A stretch of 64,000 nt of DNA from Peribacillus folii (GTDB taxonomy: Bacteria; Bacillota; Bacilli; Bacillales; DSM-1321): NCBI RefSeq assembly GCF_030271255.1, contig NZ_JASJOM010000008.1, positions 182,919-246,918 on the forward strand, in the 5' to 3' direction. The number at the start of each line of letters is the position of its first letter. Positions within the stretch are counted from its first letter, which is position 1. Shown here piece after piece: positions 8,422-17,453 of this stretch. Both the position numbers and the translations under genes were made by a program. The notes under the pieces are model-generated. The model was not told where the DNA came from and ran no database searches. It was given only the letters and a program-made list of their open reading frames with translations.

Positions 8422-9062
8422 TGGAACGGTCAACATATAAACCATCCATATGATAAGCATCGGAACCCCCCATCTTATCTTCTGACAAATTGGAATGGAA
8501 CGGAAGGCGCGAGACTCCTGCGGGAATGCGAGTCCTGGGCAGACACCGCAGGCGCAAACGCCGAGGAGGCTTCCCGGACCGCCCGCGGAAAGCGAGCGAC
8601 TGCAGTGAAATGGAACGGTCAACATATACACCATCCATATGATAGGCATTAGAACCCTCCATTTTATTTTCTCGCAAAGTGGAATGGAACGGAAGGCGCG
8701 AGACTCCTGCGGGAGTGCGAGTCCTGGGAAGACACCGCAGGCGCAAACGCCGAGGAGGCTTCCCGGACCGCCCGCGGAAAGCGAGCGACTTCAGTGAAAT
8801 GGAACGGTCAACATATACACCATCCATATGATAGGCATTAGAACCCTCCATTTTATTTTCTCGCAAAGTGGAATGGAACGGAAGGCGCGAGACTCCTGCG
8901 GGAGTGCGAGTCCTGGGAAGACACCGCAGGCGCAAACGCCGAGGAGGCTTCCCGGACCGCCCGCGGAAAGCGAGCGACTGCAGTGAAATGGAACGGTCAA
9001 CATATACACCATCCATATGATAAGCATCGGAACCCCCCATCTTATTTTCTCGCAAAGTGGAA
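8422..9062. repeat. 189-bp tandem repeat array around a GC-rich dispersed element (3.4 units)
   Basis: Each unit is a 74-base AT-rich spacer (starts 8422, 8611, 8800, 8989) plus a 115-base GC-rich core (starts 8496, 8685, 8874). The order is spacer-core-spacer-core-spacer-core-spacer. Every junction carries TGGAACGG. The core, with GCGAGACTCCTGCGGGAGTG at its left and CCCGCGGAAAGCGAGCGAC at its right, resembles a GC-rich intergenic element I recall as repeated in many Bacillaceae genomes. The two outer spacers share variant bases (AAGCATCGGAACC) that differ from the two inner ones (AGGCATTAGAACC). Because 189 is a multiple of three, long repetitive reading frames appear by chance on the minus strand; none is counted as a gene. 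Confidence 0.9.
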
Positions 9063-9131
9063 TGGAACGGTCAATGTTCAAATCCTCCAAAATCCTTAGC
9101 AACCGAAGTCTAAAAAACAGCCTGTAAACAT

Positions 9132-9170
9132 AACAAAAGCCCCGGAATGACATCATTCCAAGGCTTTGAG
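9132..9170 (-). terminator. Terminator of the PepSY gene
   Basis: On the minus strand AAAGCCTTGGAATG pairs with CATTCCGGGGCTTT around a short loop and is followed by TGTT; two mismatched positions sit inside the stem. Confidence 0.75.
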
Positions 9171-9199
9171 CCTGCTAACTGCAAGTATCATATTATTGA

Positions 9200-9748
9200 T
9201 TAATCATCCAACTCGGTTTTCAATACTTTACCCGTCATTGCATCTACCACTACATCGAACTCTTTTTTATCTTGCTTGATTTCCAATTCATAAACAAGGC
9301 CGCCATTTTCCGAATCCAATTCGGCGTCCGTCACTTGGCCACCCACCTTTTTCAAAGCAATCTTCTCAGCCTCTTCCATGCTGACCTTCGCTTCTTCCAC
9401 CGCTTGCTGCTTACTCATATCTTCATCGTCATCATCTTCCCGCTCCTGAGAAAGGATCTCTCCTTTTTCAGCATCGACATCCACGTCCTGATAGCCATCC
9501 TTCGTTTTAACGGTCATTTCATAGGTTTTTGGCTGATCCCAATCCTTTTCGAATTGAGTAACCTCCCCACCAAGCTTATCCGAAATCAGTTTGATGGCCT
9601 CATCCTCGGACATTGCCCCTTTATTGACTGCGTAGACCGCAGTCCCGGCAGCACCGCCAAATAGCAAAACCGTGGCTGCTGAAACCGTCATGATCATTTT
9701 TCTCCTTTGAATGATACCTTCCTTTATCGTGCTCCACTGCTTTTTCAT
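9200..9748 (-). CDS. PepSY-domain membrane-anchored protein (YkoI-like)
   Basis: 182 residues. One N-terminal membrane anchor (about residues 18-40, MTVSAATVLLFGGAAGTAVYA) is followed by two PepSY domains, each ending in the typical D-x-x-x-G-x-(V/I)-L pattern (VDAEKGEILS and VDAMTGKVLK). An acidic linker, EDDDDED, separates them. PepSY domains are thought to inhibit peptidases or modulate the cell surface. AAGGAGG precedes the start. The gene follows the two-component pair at 9814-11861; B. subtilis has the same arrangement (ykoG-ykoH beside PepSY genes ykoI/ykoJ). It is probably a target or accessory of that system. Confidence 0.85.
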   Translation of the reverse strand: MKKQWSTIKEGIIQRRKMIMTVSAATVLLFGGAAGTAVYAVNKGAMSEDEAIKLISDKLGGEVTQFEKDWDQPKTYEMTVKTKDGYQDVDVDAEKGEILSQEREDDDDEDMSKQQAVEEAKVSMEEAEKIALKKVGGQVTDAELDSENGGLVYELEIKQDKKEFDVVVDAMTGKVLKTELDD

Positions 9749-9813
9749 GAATGATTTCCTCCTTTAATTTGTTACCTTAAGAATAACCATCCTTCATGAA
9801 ACGAACATGAGGG

Positions 9814-11169
9814 CTAGATTAGAATTTGATGAGAAAGGATGATTGTCACCTCTGTCCCCTTTCCCAGCTCGCTTTCGATGTCCAATGTTCCGTCGAATGA
9901 CTCGACAAGCGATCGGGCGATGGAAAGGCCGAGACCATTCCCCCCGGTTTTCCTTGCTCTCGACGAATCAACGCGATAAAAGCGTTCGAATACATGCGGG
10001 AGATGTTCTGGCGATATTCCTGGGCCATGGTCTTTCACGCTGATGAAGATTTTATCCGACTGCTGTTTTATCTTGATTTGTATTTTGCCATCACTATATT
10101 TCATCGCATTGTCGAGGAGGATGACCAGCACCTGCTCCAGCTGACCGGGAATTGTCTTTGCATGGATTTCCTTGACCTCGGATTGCAGCTCTATGTCACG
10201 ATTGCCCGTTCGTCTTAACGTTTGGGCAATTTGTTCACAAAATGGAATAAGCTCGATTTTTTCCTCCATATCGGCAGAAGGTCCCGCTTGGGAAGCGGCC
10301 TGCAGCAAATGCTCCGTCAGCCGCTTCATCCGGATGGCCTCATGATGGATTGCCTCCACCGCCTCTTCCTGAATTGCTGCATCCTTCATTCCCCAGCGCT
10401 TCAATAAGGAGGAGTAGCTTTCAATGACCGTGATCGGCGTCTTCAATTCATGGGAAGCATCTGAAAGGAATTGCTGCTGCTGATCATAATTCCGTTCCAG
10501 CCGTACAATCATTCTATTGAATGATTCCCCCATTACCTGCAGTTCATCCTTGGATTGACCTGCTAGCGGGATCCGTTTGAATTCACCGCTCTTTTCGATA
10601 TCGAGCATCGTTCCGCTCATGATCGATAGCGGCTTAAGAATCAGCCTCGCCAGCCACTTCCCTGCAACAACGGATAATAAAATGACGAATAGGGAGGCAC
10701 CGGCCAATACCAGTGCCAGTGTCGTTAAATGATCAAGGAGGGTGTCCTGCGGCTGGGTGATCTCGATCATCCCCAACTTCTTCCCTTCATCCGGATAAGG
10801 ATGGCGGTAGGTCAGCACATAGTCCCCGTCCACCTTGGTGAAATCATATCCTTTCTCGCTTACGGACCGAACCCCAAGTCCCAGGAGGTCTTCGTCATCC
10901 GCAAACTTCTTGATCAAGGTTCCATCCGTGCCGAATATGCGCACCATAGCATCGTCGGGCGTATAGGCCTCCAATAAACCGGCATCATCGGCTGTCAAAT
11001 CTTTCTCCATTATGCTTTCTTCAATCAACGAAGCTTGATCTTCAAGCAAATCCTCTTCCCTTTCCACTGAAATCCATAGGAAGGCGAATAAAACGATGAT
11101 GCTCAACAAAACAAGCATGATGCTTAAAAAAAGGCTGGAATACAGTTGAATCTTTGTGCTGATCTTCAT
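9814..11169 (-). CDS. Sensor histidine kinase of the EnvZ/OmpR type (YkoH-like)
   Basis: 451 residues. Membrane segments at about 10-35 and 148-175 enclose an extracytoplasmic sensor of some 110 residues. A HAMP domain follows, then HisKA with the phosphorylated H240 in SDASHELKTP, and HATPase_c with the N box LLDNAMKYSDG, G1 DHGPGI and G2 GGNGLGLS. The kinase gene overlaps the response regulator gene by four bases (ATGA). It probably phosphorylates that regulator and controls the adjacent PepSY gene. The signal is unknown. Confidence 0.92.
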   Translation of the reverse strand: MKISTKIQLYSSLFLSIMLVLLSIIVLFAFLWISVEREEDLLEDQASLIEESIMEKDLTADDAGLLEAYTPDDAMVRIFGTDGTLIKKFADDEDLLGLGVRSVSEKGYDFTKVDGDYVLTYRHPYPDEGKKLGMIEITQPQDTLLDHLTTLALVLAGASLFVILLSVVAGKWLARLILKPLSIMSGTMLDIEKSGEFKRIPLAGQSKDELQVMGESFNRMIVRLERNYDQQQQFLSDASHELKTPITVIESYSSLLKRWGMKDAAIQEEAVEAIHHEAIRMKRLTEHLLQAASQAGPSADMEEKIELIPFCEQIAQTLRRTGNRDIELQSEVKEIHAKTIPGQLEQVLVILLDNAMKYSDGKIQIKIKQQSDKIFISVKDHGPGISPEHLPHVFERFYRVDSSRARKTGGNGLGLSIARSLVESFDGTLDIESELGKGTEVTIILSHQILI

Positions 11170-11861
11170 AATGGCTCCTTCAAGCTATAGCCCACACCGC
11201 GATACGTATGTATGAGCTGCAAATCAAAGGGATAATCCACTTTCTTGCGCAAATACCGGATATAGACGTCAACCACATTCGTATCGCCTACGAAGTCATA
11301 TCCCCAAACATGAGAAAGGATTTGATCCCTTGACAGTACTTGGTTTTTATTTCGCAAAAGGTACACAAGCAAGTCGAATTCGCGGGAAGTCAGCTCGATC
11401 CTTTTTCCCTGCCTCATAATATCCCTTGTGCCAAGGTTCAATTTCAAATCATGGATCACAAGTTCAGCTGCATTTCCTTCTTCCGGACCCTTCTGGACAT
11501 TGGTACGAAAACAAGCACGGATTCGCGCCAGCAGCTCTTCGATTTCAAATGGCTTTGTCACGTAATCGTTCGCTCCATGGTCAAGTCCATTCACCTTGTC
11601 CGGGACGGCATCCCTTGCCGTTAAAAGGATGACTGGCGTGGAGGCATTTTCCTTCCGGTAACGCCTAAGCACTTCTATGCCATTCAGCTCGGGCAGCATC
11701 ACATCCAATAAAATTAAATCCCACTCTTCACTTTCCGCTTTCTCTAAGCCCGTTTTGCCGTTAAATGCCGATTCGGTCCGATATCCTTCATGATTAAGCT
11801 CGAGCTGGAGCACCCTTGCGATTTTTTCTTCATCTTCTATAATTAAAATCCGTTTACTCAT
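11166..11861 (-). CDS. OmpR-family response regulator (YkoG-like)
   Basis: 231 residues. The receiver domain has acidic residues at 10-11 and the phosphoacceptor D53 in LLDVML, with the conserved T/K switch residues in LLTARD and YVTKPF. The C-terminal winged helix contains LTSREFDLLVYL and the recognition region VVDVYIRYLRKKVD. A strong purine-rich site (GGGGGAGGTGG) precedes the ATG. It is first in the regulator-kinase-PepSY cluster, and autoregulation is likely but not shown. Confidence 0.94.
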   Translation of the reverse strand: MSKRILIIEDEEKIARVLQLELNHEGYRTESAFNGKTGLEKAESEEWDLILLDVMLPELNGIEVLRRYRKENASTPVILLTARDAVPDKVNGLDHGANDYVTKPFEIEELLARIRACFRTNVQKGPEEGNAAELVIHDLKLNLGTRDIMRQGKRIELTSREFDLLVYLLRNKNQVLSRDQILSHVWGYDFVGDTNVVDVYIRYLRKKVDYPFDLQLIHTYRGVGYSLKEPL

Positions 11862-11931
11862 CGTTAGACCACCTCCCCCTTAGTGTACTGAAGAAAAATG
11901 AAAATATCATGAGAAACCTCATGATAAAGCT

Positions 11932-11970
11932 AAAAAAAGGACCGGATGTGATACACATCCGACCCGGTTC
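11932..11970 (-). terminator. Terminator of msrA
   Basis: On the minus strand GGATGTG and CACATCC form a tight stem with TATC as the loop, extended by flanking CCGG pairs and followed by seven T residues. Confidence 0.85.
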
Positions 11971-12490
11971 ATTTGCCAACCCAATGTTGGTCAATGAATT
12001 CATCACGTCCCGATTTCGCTCGATCCGCCTTATACTCTTCTTTGTTTTTCTTATGGTAGCCTTGATGGTAGTCCTCGGCAGGATAAAAAGTTTGCGCCGG
12101 AAGGATTTCAGTCACGATCGGTTTAGTGAACTTCCCGCTCGCTGCCACCTTCTCCTTCGCTTCAATAGCCATTTTCTCTTGTGCCTCATCATGATAGAAA
12201 ATGGCTGTGCGGTACTGGCTCCCCCTGTCATGGAATTGACCGCCGTCATCAGTTGGGTCAATTTGCTGCCAATACAGTTCCAGCAGCCGTTCATATGGAA
12301 ATAATTGAGGATCGAACGTGATTTCCACGGCCTCGTAATGTCCCGTAGTTCCCGTCTTCACTTCCTCGTAAGTCGGGTTTTCGACATGTCCTCCCGTATA
12401 ACCGGATACGATTCCTCCGATACCCGGTTGTTCTTCAAATGGCGTCACCATGCACCAAAAACAGCCGCCGGCAAATGTGGCTTTTTGCAT
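11969..12490 (-). CDS. msrA: Peptide-methionine (S)-S-oxide reductase MsrA
   Basis: 173 residues from the ATG at 12488-12490; GGGGAGGAG lies just upstream, and the further upstream ATGs would add residues not usual in MsrA. It repairs oxidised methionine in proteins. The catalytic motif GGCFWC (nucleophile Cys10) is intact, followed by SGYTGGHVENPTYEEV and GQFHDRGSQYRTAIFY, both family hallmarks. It is an MsrA-only protein without a fused MsrB domain. It is a single gene with its own terminator. Confidence 0.96.
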   Translation of the reverse strand: MQKATFAGGCFWCMVTPFEEQPGIGGIVSGYTGGHVENPTYEEVKTGTTGHYEAVEITFDPQLFPYERLLELYWQQIDPTDDGGQFHDRGSQYRTAIFYHDEAQEKMAIEAKEKVAASGKFTKPIVTEILPAQTFYPAEDYHQGYHKKNKEEYKADRAKSGRDEFIDQHWVGK

Positions 12491-12591
12491 ATTGGTCATC
12501 TCCTCCCCTATATGTAATAACAATCAATATACCATACTTCCATACTGCCCCTGTGTTTTGGGGGCGTATAAAAAGTCGGACACTCCGAAAG

Positions 12592-13200
12592 TCAATCTTT
12601 TGACCAGCCCTTTTCCTTGAACCTTACGATCGCCTCCACGCGATTGCTTACATCCAGCTTGTCGAGTATGACCGAGATATAATTACGAACGGTACCATTC
12701 GTTAAATAAAGCTGGCTGGCTATTTCCTTCGTATTCTTTCCATCGGCAATCAGTTTGAGCACCTGACACTCCCGTTCAGTCAGAGGGTTTTCCTCCTCGA
12801 ACGCCATATCCACCAGCTCCGGGGCGTAAATGCGCCGGCCATCCATGATGACCCGGATGGAGTTTGCCAGCTCCTCACTTGGGCTATCCTTAAGTAAATA
12901 GCCGCCTACCTCTGCCTTCCTCGCCCTTTCAAAATAGCCAGGCCGCGCAAACGTGGTCAAAATGATGACCTTGCATTCATTGCCATCATTCTTGATCTCT
13001 TCCGCTACATCCAGTCCGGTTTTAACCGGCATCTCTATATCAGTAATGCATATATCCGGCTGTAAACTTTTGACGAGCTTCATTGCTTCTTCCCCGTTGC
13101 TCGCTTTTCCGACAACCTCCATATCCTCTTCCAAATCAAGGATGGAGCCTAACGCACCGAGCAGCATCCGCTGGTCTTCGGCAATTACGATTCGAATCAT
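12592..13200 (-). CDS. desR: NarL-family response regulator, DesR-like
   Basis: 202 residues. The ATG at 13198-13200 is preferred over an upstream TTG because AGGAG lies nine bases before it. The receiver domain has D54 in CITDIEMP, and the HTH_LuxR domain contains NPLTERECQVLKLIADGKNTKEIA. Similarity to B. subtilis DesR runs through the whole chain (for example ILTTFARPGYF, YLLKDSPSEELAN, RIYAPEL). DesR activates the membrane-lipid desaturase gene des on cold shock. No des gene is visible next to it here. It follows its kinase gene by 12 bases. Confidence 0.9.
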   Translation of the reverse strand: MIRIVIAEDQRMLLGALGSILDLEEDMEVVGKASNGEEAMKLVKSLQPDICITDIEMPVKTGLDVAEEIKNDGNECKVIILTTFARPGYFERARKAEVGGYLLKDSPSEELANSIRVIMDGRRIYAPELVDMAFEEENPLTERECQVLKLIADGKNTKEIASQLYLTNGTVRNYISVILDKLDVSNRVEAIVRFKEKGWSKD

Positions 13201-13212
13201 TGCCAACCACTC

Positions 13213-14334
13213 CTAATCATTATTTTTTATGGCATTCGGTACCCTGATATACAGTGTGGTTCCATCAGTCGATTGGATATCCAGGCTGCCGTTCACGAAT
13301 TCAAGCCTTTCCTTCATCCCTTGAAGACCATTGCCTTTATAAAACTCCGATTTATGTGAAAGCCCCACGCCATTATCTTCGACTTTGATCGTCACGTCTG
13401 TCTGTAATTCCTCTATTATGATATGACAGGAGTCGGCATGGCTATGTTTGACGATATTGGTCACGGCTTCCTTCAAGCACATGCTTAATACCGTTTCAAC
13501 AAGCAAAGGGGTATCTTGCAATTCCGCGGTGCCTTCCAAACTGAATTCTATCTCTGCCGCCTTCAATATTTGCTGGACCCGGATGATTTCATCACTTAGC
13601 TTGGCCCCGCGCATTTCCGATACCATTTCCCTTACTTCCTTGAGCGCTGTCCTAGCCGTTTGACGGATATCCCTGATTTCTTTCTTGGCAGATTCCGGTT
13701 TTATATCGATCAATTTTCCTGCGAGATCGCTTTTCAAGCCAATTAATGAAAGCTTTTGTCCTAGCGTATCATGAAGATCGCGGGCGATTCGCTGACGCTC
13801 CTCCATCTTCCCCAGCTCTGAGATTCGTTTGTGCGCATCTTCCAATTGTTCTTCCAATCTATCTCGTTTATTGCGATTATACGTATTGAATGGAAGGAGG
13901 ATTACGCCCACTACACAAATGAGCATGAAGGGAAACTGCGAAAAGAAGGTAGGGTCCTTCATGATGAAGCCGATATTGACGGAAACGATGGTAGCTAATA
14001 GCTGAATGGAATATAAAACGAAAAAACCAACCTTATTTTGAACATTGCCAATAAAAAATGCTAAAAAAAGGGAAAAATAAATATAGCCGAAAAAGATGGT
14101 CATCGATATCGAGATGATGATTTGTATCGCCGTCCACATGTACACGGGCCATCCCTTAGATACGAATGAGAGACCGTAAGAAATGAAGAATAAAATGATC
14201 ATGACGATTCCAAAGACAATCTCCAGCATCGATGAAGATTTAAAAATGAAATAAAAAGGAAGGATACAAAAAATGATCCAGACGTAAGGGCTGAGCCCCG
14301 TATTCTTCGGAAAGATATGATACCAACTTTGCAT
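13213..14334 (-). CDS. desK: Membrane sensor histidine kinase, DesK-like
   Basis: 373 residues. Four or five membrane helices fill the first 150 residues and are followed by a HisKA_3 dimerisation region with H188 in RIARDLHDTLGQKLS, the same residue number as in B. subtilis DesK. The HATPase domain has CLKEAVTNIVKHS and DNGVGL. DesK senses membrane thickness and fluidity and controls DesR. The gene precedes desR in a two-gene operon. Signal identity is inferred from the DesR match; the membrane half is only broadly alike. Confidence 0.88.
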   Translation of the reverse strand: MQSWYHIFPKNTGLSPYVWIIFCILPFYFIFKSSSMLEIVFGIVMIILFFISYGLSFVSKGWPVYMWTAIQIIISISMTIFFGYIYFSLFLAFFIGNVQNKVGFFVLYSIQLLATIVSVNIGFIMKDPTFFSQFPFMLICVVGVILLPFNTYNRNKRDRLEEQLEDAHKRISELGKMEERQRIARDLHDTLGQKLSLIGLKSDLAGKLIDIKPESAKKEIRDIRQTARTALKEVREMVSEMRGAKLSDEIIRVQQILKAAEIEFSLEGTAELQDTPLLVETVLSMCLKEAVTNIVKHSHADSCHIIIEELQTDVTIKVEDNGVGLSHKSEFYKGNGLQGMKERLEFVNGSLDIQSTDGTTLYIRVPNAIKNND

Positions 14335-14384
14335 GGCGCCGCCTCTAATTCTTTTATTCCTAGTATATACTAAGAAGTATCATC

Positions 14385-14418
14385 AAAAAACCATCCAATG
14401 TAGATCGAATGGTTTTTT
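14385..14418. terminator. Hairpin with A/T tracts between desK and the AEC transporter
   Basis: AAAAAACCAT pairs with ATGGTTTTTT around a 14-base loop. On the minus strand it could end transcription coming from the AEC gene; the 5'-A/3'-T symmetry allows either direction. Nothing else convincing lies between 14335 and 14600. Confidence 0.6.
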
Positions 14419-14600
14419 GCGTACGATTTAATGGTCTTGGGGCACCGCTTGAATTCATTAAAGCCAACGGACGTCTTGCTTTCTCCGTCATGCAGTCAAA
14501 AACGAAGTTATTCAAGCTCGATCCAAGGATGAATGTCGTTGCCTGCTCCAAAGGCACTTGATTTTGAATTCAATAACTTTTTCGTGAAAAGCAGGCGCTG

Positions 14601-15527
14601 CTAGAATAATATTTTCGATAGATATACGACCAATGTTACCGTTATGCTGCTGAATAAGGTGGACATCAGGACAGCCTGTGCCGCATACTCCGGGTGGTTG
14701 TCATACTCCAAGGCGAATAAGGCGCTGTTTCTTGAGGTCGGAAAGGAGCTTGCAATGAATAGCCCTTGGGCGACAGTCCCCTCCAAGCCCAGCATGAGAA
14801 TGATCAGGAACGCGATGGATGGAGAAAGGATCAACCGTCCAATCAAACTAAGAATAAGCGGAAGCGGGAAATGCGTGATTTTCAAGTAAGCGCTCTGTGC
14901 CCCCAAGGTAATCAGGGCAATGGCTATGAACGCACTGGCGATATTATCGATCGGGGCCCACAAAAACAAAGGGATATCGAAGGACGCAGCCTGTAATAAA
15001 AAACCGAGTAAGAGAGCATAGATGATGGGGTTTTTCAAAAATTCCCGAATGGCCCCCTTGGCACTTTTTGTATGGACCGTAACGGAATTCATCAATCCAT
15101 ATGTATAGCTCAACAGGTTTTGAAAAATGATCACGATGACCTGGATCGACAGCCCAAGTGGATTCCCATGAAAAACCATCTGGCTGACCGGCAGCCCGAA
15201 ATTGGCTGAATTATTCAGGACCACGCTATTTTTAAACGTGGCCGAAAGACTTTGATCAAACCTGGCCAGCTTGGCAACCACGGTACTCACCAAGATGAGG
15301 CTTACCGCTTGCAGGGCAAGGAAGCTAAATATTTGGACGACCATCCCTCCACCGATATTACTTTCATAAATATTGACAAAGCTAATGGCCGGCATGAGCA
15401 GGAAATGATTCAATTTGGATAATGTATTCATATCGAGCTTGAATTTACGATGAAGAATAGCCCCTGCCCCTATCAGGAAAAAAACAGGCACGATGACATT
15501 CAATACAATCAGAAACAGGACACTCAC
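14601..15527 (-). CDS. AEC (auxin efflux carrier) family transporter
   Basis: 308 residues when started at the GTG at 15525-15527, which has GGAGAGGAAG close upstream; an open frame upstream would add 15 hydrophilic residues. About ten membrane helices in two five-helix halves are visible, with the conserved NSANFGLPV and NNS motifs in the first half typical of the AEC/YfdV family. Members export organic anions such as malate, or auxin in plants; the substrate here is unknown. A LysR-type gene lies immediately upstream on the same strand behind a terminator, suggesting that the regulator controls this transporter. Confidence 0.88.
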   Translation of the reverse strand: MSVLFLIVLNVIVPVFFLIGAGAILHRKFKLDMNTLSKLNHFLLMPAISFVNIYESNIGGGMVVQIFSFLALQAVSLILVSTVVAKLARFDQSLSATFKNSVVLNNSANFGLPVSQMVFHGNPLGLSIQVIVIIFQNLLSYTYGLMNSVTVHTKSAKGAIREFLKNPIIYALLLGFLLQAASFDIPLFLWAPIDNIASAFIAIALITLGAQSAYLKITHFPLPLILSLIGRLILSPSIAFLIILMLGLEGTVAQGLFIASSFPTSRNSALFALEYDNHPEYAAQAVLMSTLFSSITVTLVVYLSKILF

Positions 15528-15651
15528 TTGACTTCCTCTCCATTCTTTAGGTTGATTCCTGTTGGCTGGCACCTCCCTTTCATCATAATCCTGTACATAC
15601 CATAATTAAAATACCAATAAATTATCGTTACCCATTCGAAAATGGAATGAC

Positions 15652-15679
15652 AAAAAAGCACAGAGGTATCTGCGCTTCC
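15652..15679 (-). terminator. Terminator of the LysR gene
   Basis: On the minus strand GCGCAGA and TCTGTGC pair around TACC and run into TTTTTT. It separates the regulator from the AEC transporter gene. Confidence 0.85.
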
Positions 15680-16552
15680 CTATATATCCCTCATGAAATC
15701 GACACTCTCGGCAAATTGTACAAATTCGTTGACCAGCTTTAGTTCCAGTGATTTTTCATGATATAACATCCACGTATTGCGGATAAGCGGATTGCCTTGT
15801 TCATCCCTCAGATCCATTTGCCTTAAGGATGGGTCGTGCTCCAATAAAACACTAGGAAGGATTCCATATCCCAGCCCATTTTTGACCATTTCCTTGCATG
15901 TATCCCCTTTGTCCACCTTCATCCCCACTAAGGGAGGTCCCTGGAAATTATTTCTCCACCAATCATCGATCATCGTTTTTAGAAGGGCATCCGTCTTGTA
16001 ATCGATTCTCGGCAATGAAGGCAGGTCCCCGATTTCGACTTTTTCTTTGGAAGCAATGCAAATCGTCTCCTCAAAAAGATGATGCTTCGCGCCTGACCAC
16101 TGGTAATCGCCCCGAACGATGCCGACATGCACTTCTTCCTTGTAAATGAGGTTCAGCACTTCTTTGCTCCAGCCTGTGGTCACATGAAAATCCACATTCG
16201 GAAAGCGTTCACGAAATAATTTCAGCAACCCTGGCAGCTTATGCAGCGTAATGTAATTGGAAACCCCCAGCCGTAGGGTTCCACCAATTTCCTGTCCCAT
16301 ATCGAACGCCATCTCTTTGATTTGCCGTAGCCTGATCAGCATCTCATCCGCACAGATGGCCAAGTATTCACCCTGTGGGGTGAAGTGCACGCCCCTTGTT
16401 CCCCGCTCCACGATCTTCAAATTGAATTCCTTCTCCATATGCTGGATCCTTTTTGTTAAAGAAGGCTGTGATATATATAAGCTTTGGGCCGTTTTCGTGA
16501 TATTCTTTTGTTCATGCAATGTCTTTAAAATATGCCAATCCCTTTCATTCAT
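15680..16552 (-). CDS. LysR-family transcriptional regulator
   Basis: 290 residues from the ATG at 16550-16552, with GGAGG (16560-16564) seven bases upstream; the longer open frame would run back through the end of fdhD. The N-terminal winged helix has the family pattern ITKTAQSLYISQPSLTKRIQHMEKEF, followed by the effector-binding domain (GGTLRLGVSNYITLHKLP, and GYGILP near the C terminus). It lies 22 bases after fdhD and upstream of the AEC gene. Whether it regulates formate metabolism, the transporter or both cannot be decided from sequence. Confidence 0.92.
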   Translation of the reverse strand: MNERDWHILKTLHEQKNITKTAQSLYISQPSLTKRIQHMEKEFNLKIVERGTRGVHFTPQGEYLAICADEMLIRLRQIKEMAFDMGQEIGGTLRLGVSNYITLHKLPGLLKLFRERFPNVDFHVTTGWSKEVLNLIYKEEVHVGIVRGDYQWSGAKHHLFEETICIASKEKVEIGDLPSLPRIDYKTDALLKTMIDDWWRNNFQGPPLVGMKVDKGDTCKEMVKNGLGYGILPSVLLEHDPSLRQMDLRDEQGNPLIRNTWMLYHEKSLELKLVNEFVQFAESVDFMRDI

Positions 16553-16574
16553 AAAGCTTCCTCCGATATATTCA

Positions 16575-17399
16575 TCACTTAATTGCAGGATTTTTCCCCC
16601 GGCTTCCATCGAAGAGGATTCTCTCCGGGCATGTGTACACATTCAGGGAATCATGGCGGATGAACCCGACCGTGGTGATTTTCAATCCTTCAGCTAATTC
16701 CAGGGCCAATTCCGTTGGAGCCGATTTGGAGAGAATCAGTTCACAGCCGATCTTCGCCACTTTTAATAAAATTTCCGATGAAATCCTGCCGCTGAACACA
16801 ATCGCTTTCCCTTCCATTGAAATCCCATTTTTCAAGCAATGGCCATAAATCTTATCCAAGGCATTGTGCCGGCCGATATCCATCCTGCTAAGGACCAATC
16901 CATCGACACCACATAATGCAGCATTGTGGACCCCGCCTGTATGCAAAAAGGTGACCGCAGCGCTTTGCAAGTCATTCATCAACCGGAAACAATCATCGGG
17001 AGTCAGTTTGATGGATACATGATCCATCTTCTTGGCAGTCCAGGCATCGTTCACGAAGACAAAGCCCTGCCTGCTCATGCCGCAGCAAGACGTGATGTAT
17101 CGTTTATTTTGAAAGTCCTGGTAGTATGGGTTCACTTTATCTGTCTTTACGTGAACAAACCCCTCTTTTTGCTGGACCCAAATTTCTTTGATGTCTTCAT
17201 ATTTTTTTATGATGCCTTCCGAAGCTAGATAGCCGATCACCATCTCTTCGATGTATTGTGGTGTACATACCATCGTTACGAATTCCTTGCCATTCATTTT
17301 CACCGTAACGGGAAATTCGGTTACGACCGTATCTTCCTTTTTCACCATGTTCCCCTTGGTTATCTGGATGATTTCCCTCTTCACCTCGGTCGCCTTCAT
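16575..17399 (-). CDS. fdhD: Formate dehydrogenase accessory sulfurtransferase FdhD
   Basis: 274 residues. FdhD hands sulfur from the cysteine desulfurase to the molybdenum/bis-MGD cofactor of formate dehydrogenase. Family motifs are present: FVTMVCTP near the N terminus, the cysteine pair in TSCCG, TGGVHNAALC and DIGRHNALDKIYG. The ATG follows AAAAAGGGGGG. Its partner enzyme is encoded by the divergent gene at 18153, so the locus is self-contained apart from cofactor synthesis. A short hairpin (CCTAGCA/TGCTAG) sits in the 54-base gap upstream. Confidence 0.96.
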   Translation of the reverse strand: MKATEVKREIIQITKGNMVKKEDTVVTEFPVTVKMNGKEFVTMVCTPQYIEEMVIGYLASEGIIKKYEDIKEIWVQQKEGFVHVKTDKVNPYYQDFQNKRYITSCCGMSRQGFVFVNDAWTAKKMDHVSIKLTPDDCFRLMNDLQSAAVTFLHTGGVHNAALCGVDGLVLSRMDIGRHNALDKIYGHCLKNGISMEGKAIVFSGRISSEILLKVAKIGCELILSKSAPTELALELAEGLKITTVGFIRHDSLNVYTCPERILFDGSRGKNPAIK

Positions 17400-17453
17400 G
17401 AAAGCCCCCCTTTTTAATGTCTAGCAGTCTATTATGCTAGGATCATGCGCGGG

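Noticed and set aside
8408..9156. Long minus-strand frames made of 63-residue repeats across the tandem array
   Set aside because: They exist because the DNA repeat is 189 bp, a multiple of three; several frames are open at once, no ribosome site is seen, and the composition is unlike a real protein.
14408..14562. Plus-strand frame of about 50 codons ending MNVVACSKGT
   Set aside because: It reads somewhat like a protein C terminus, but the start sits in a terminator-like hairpin, there is no ribosome site and no family was recognised. It may be a gene remnant, not supported enough to list.
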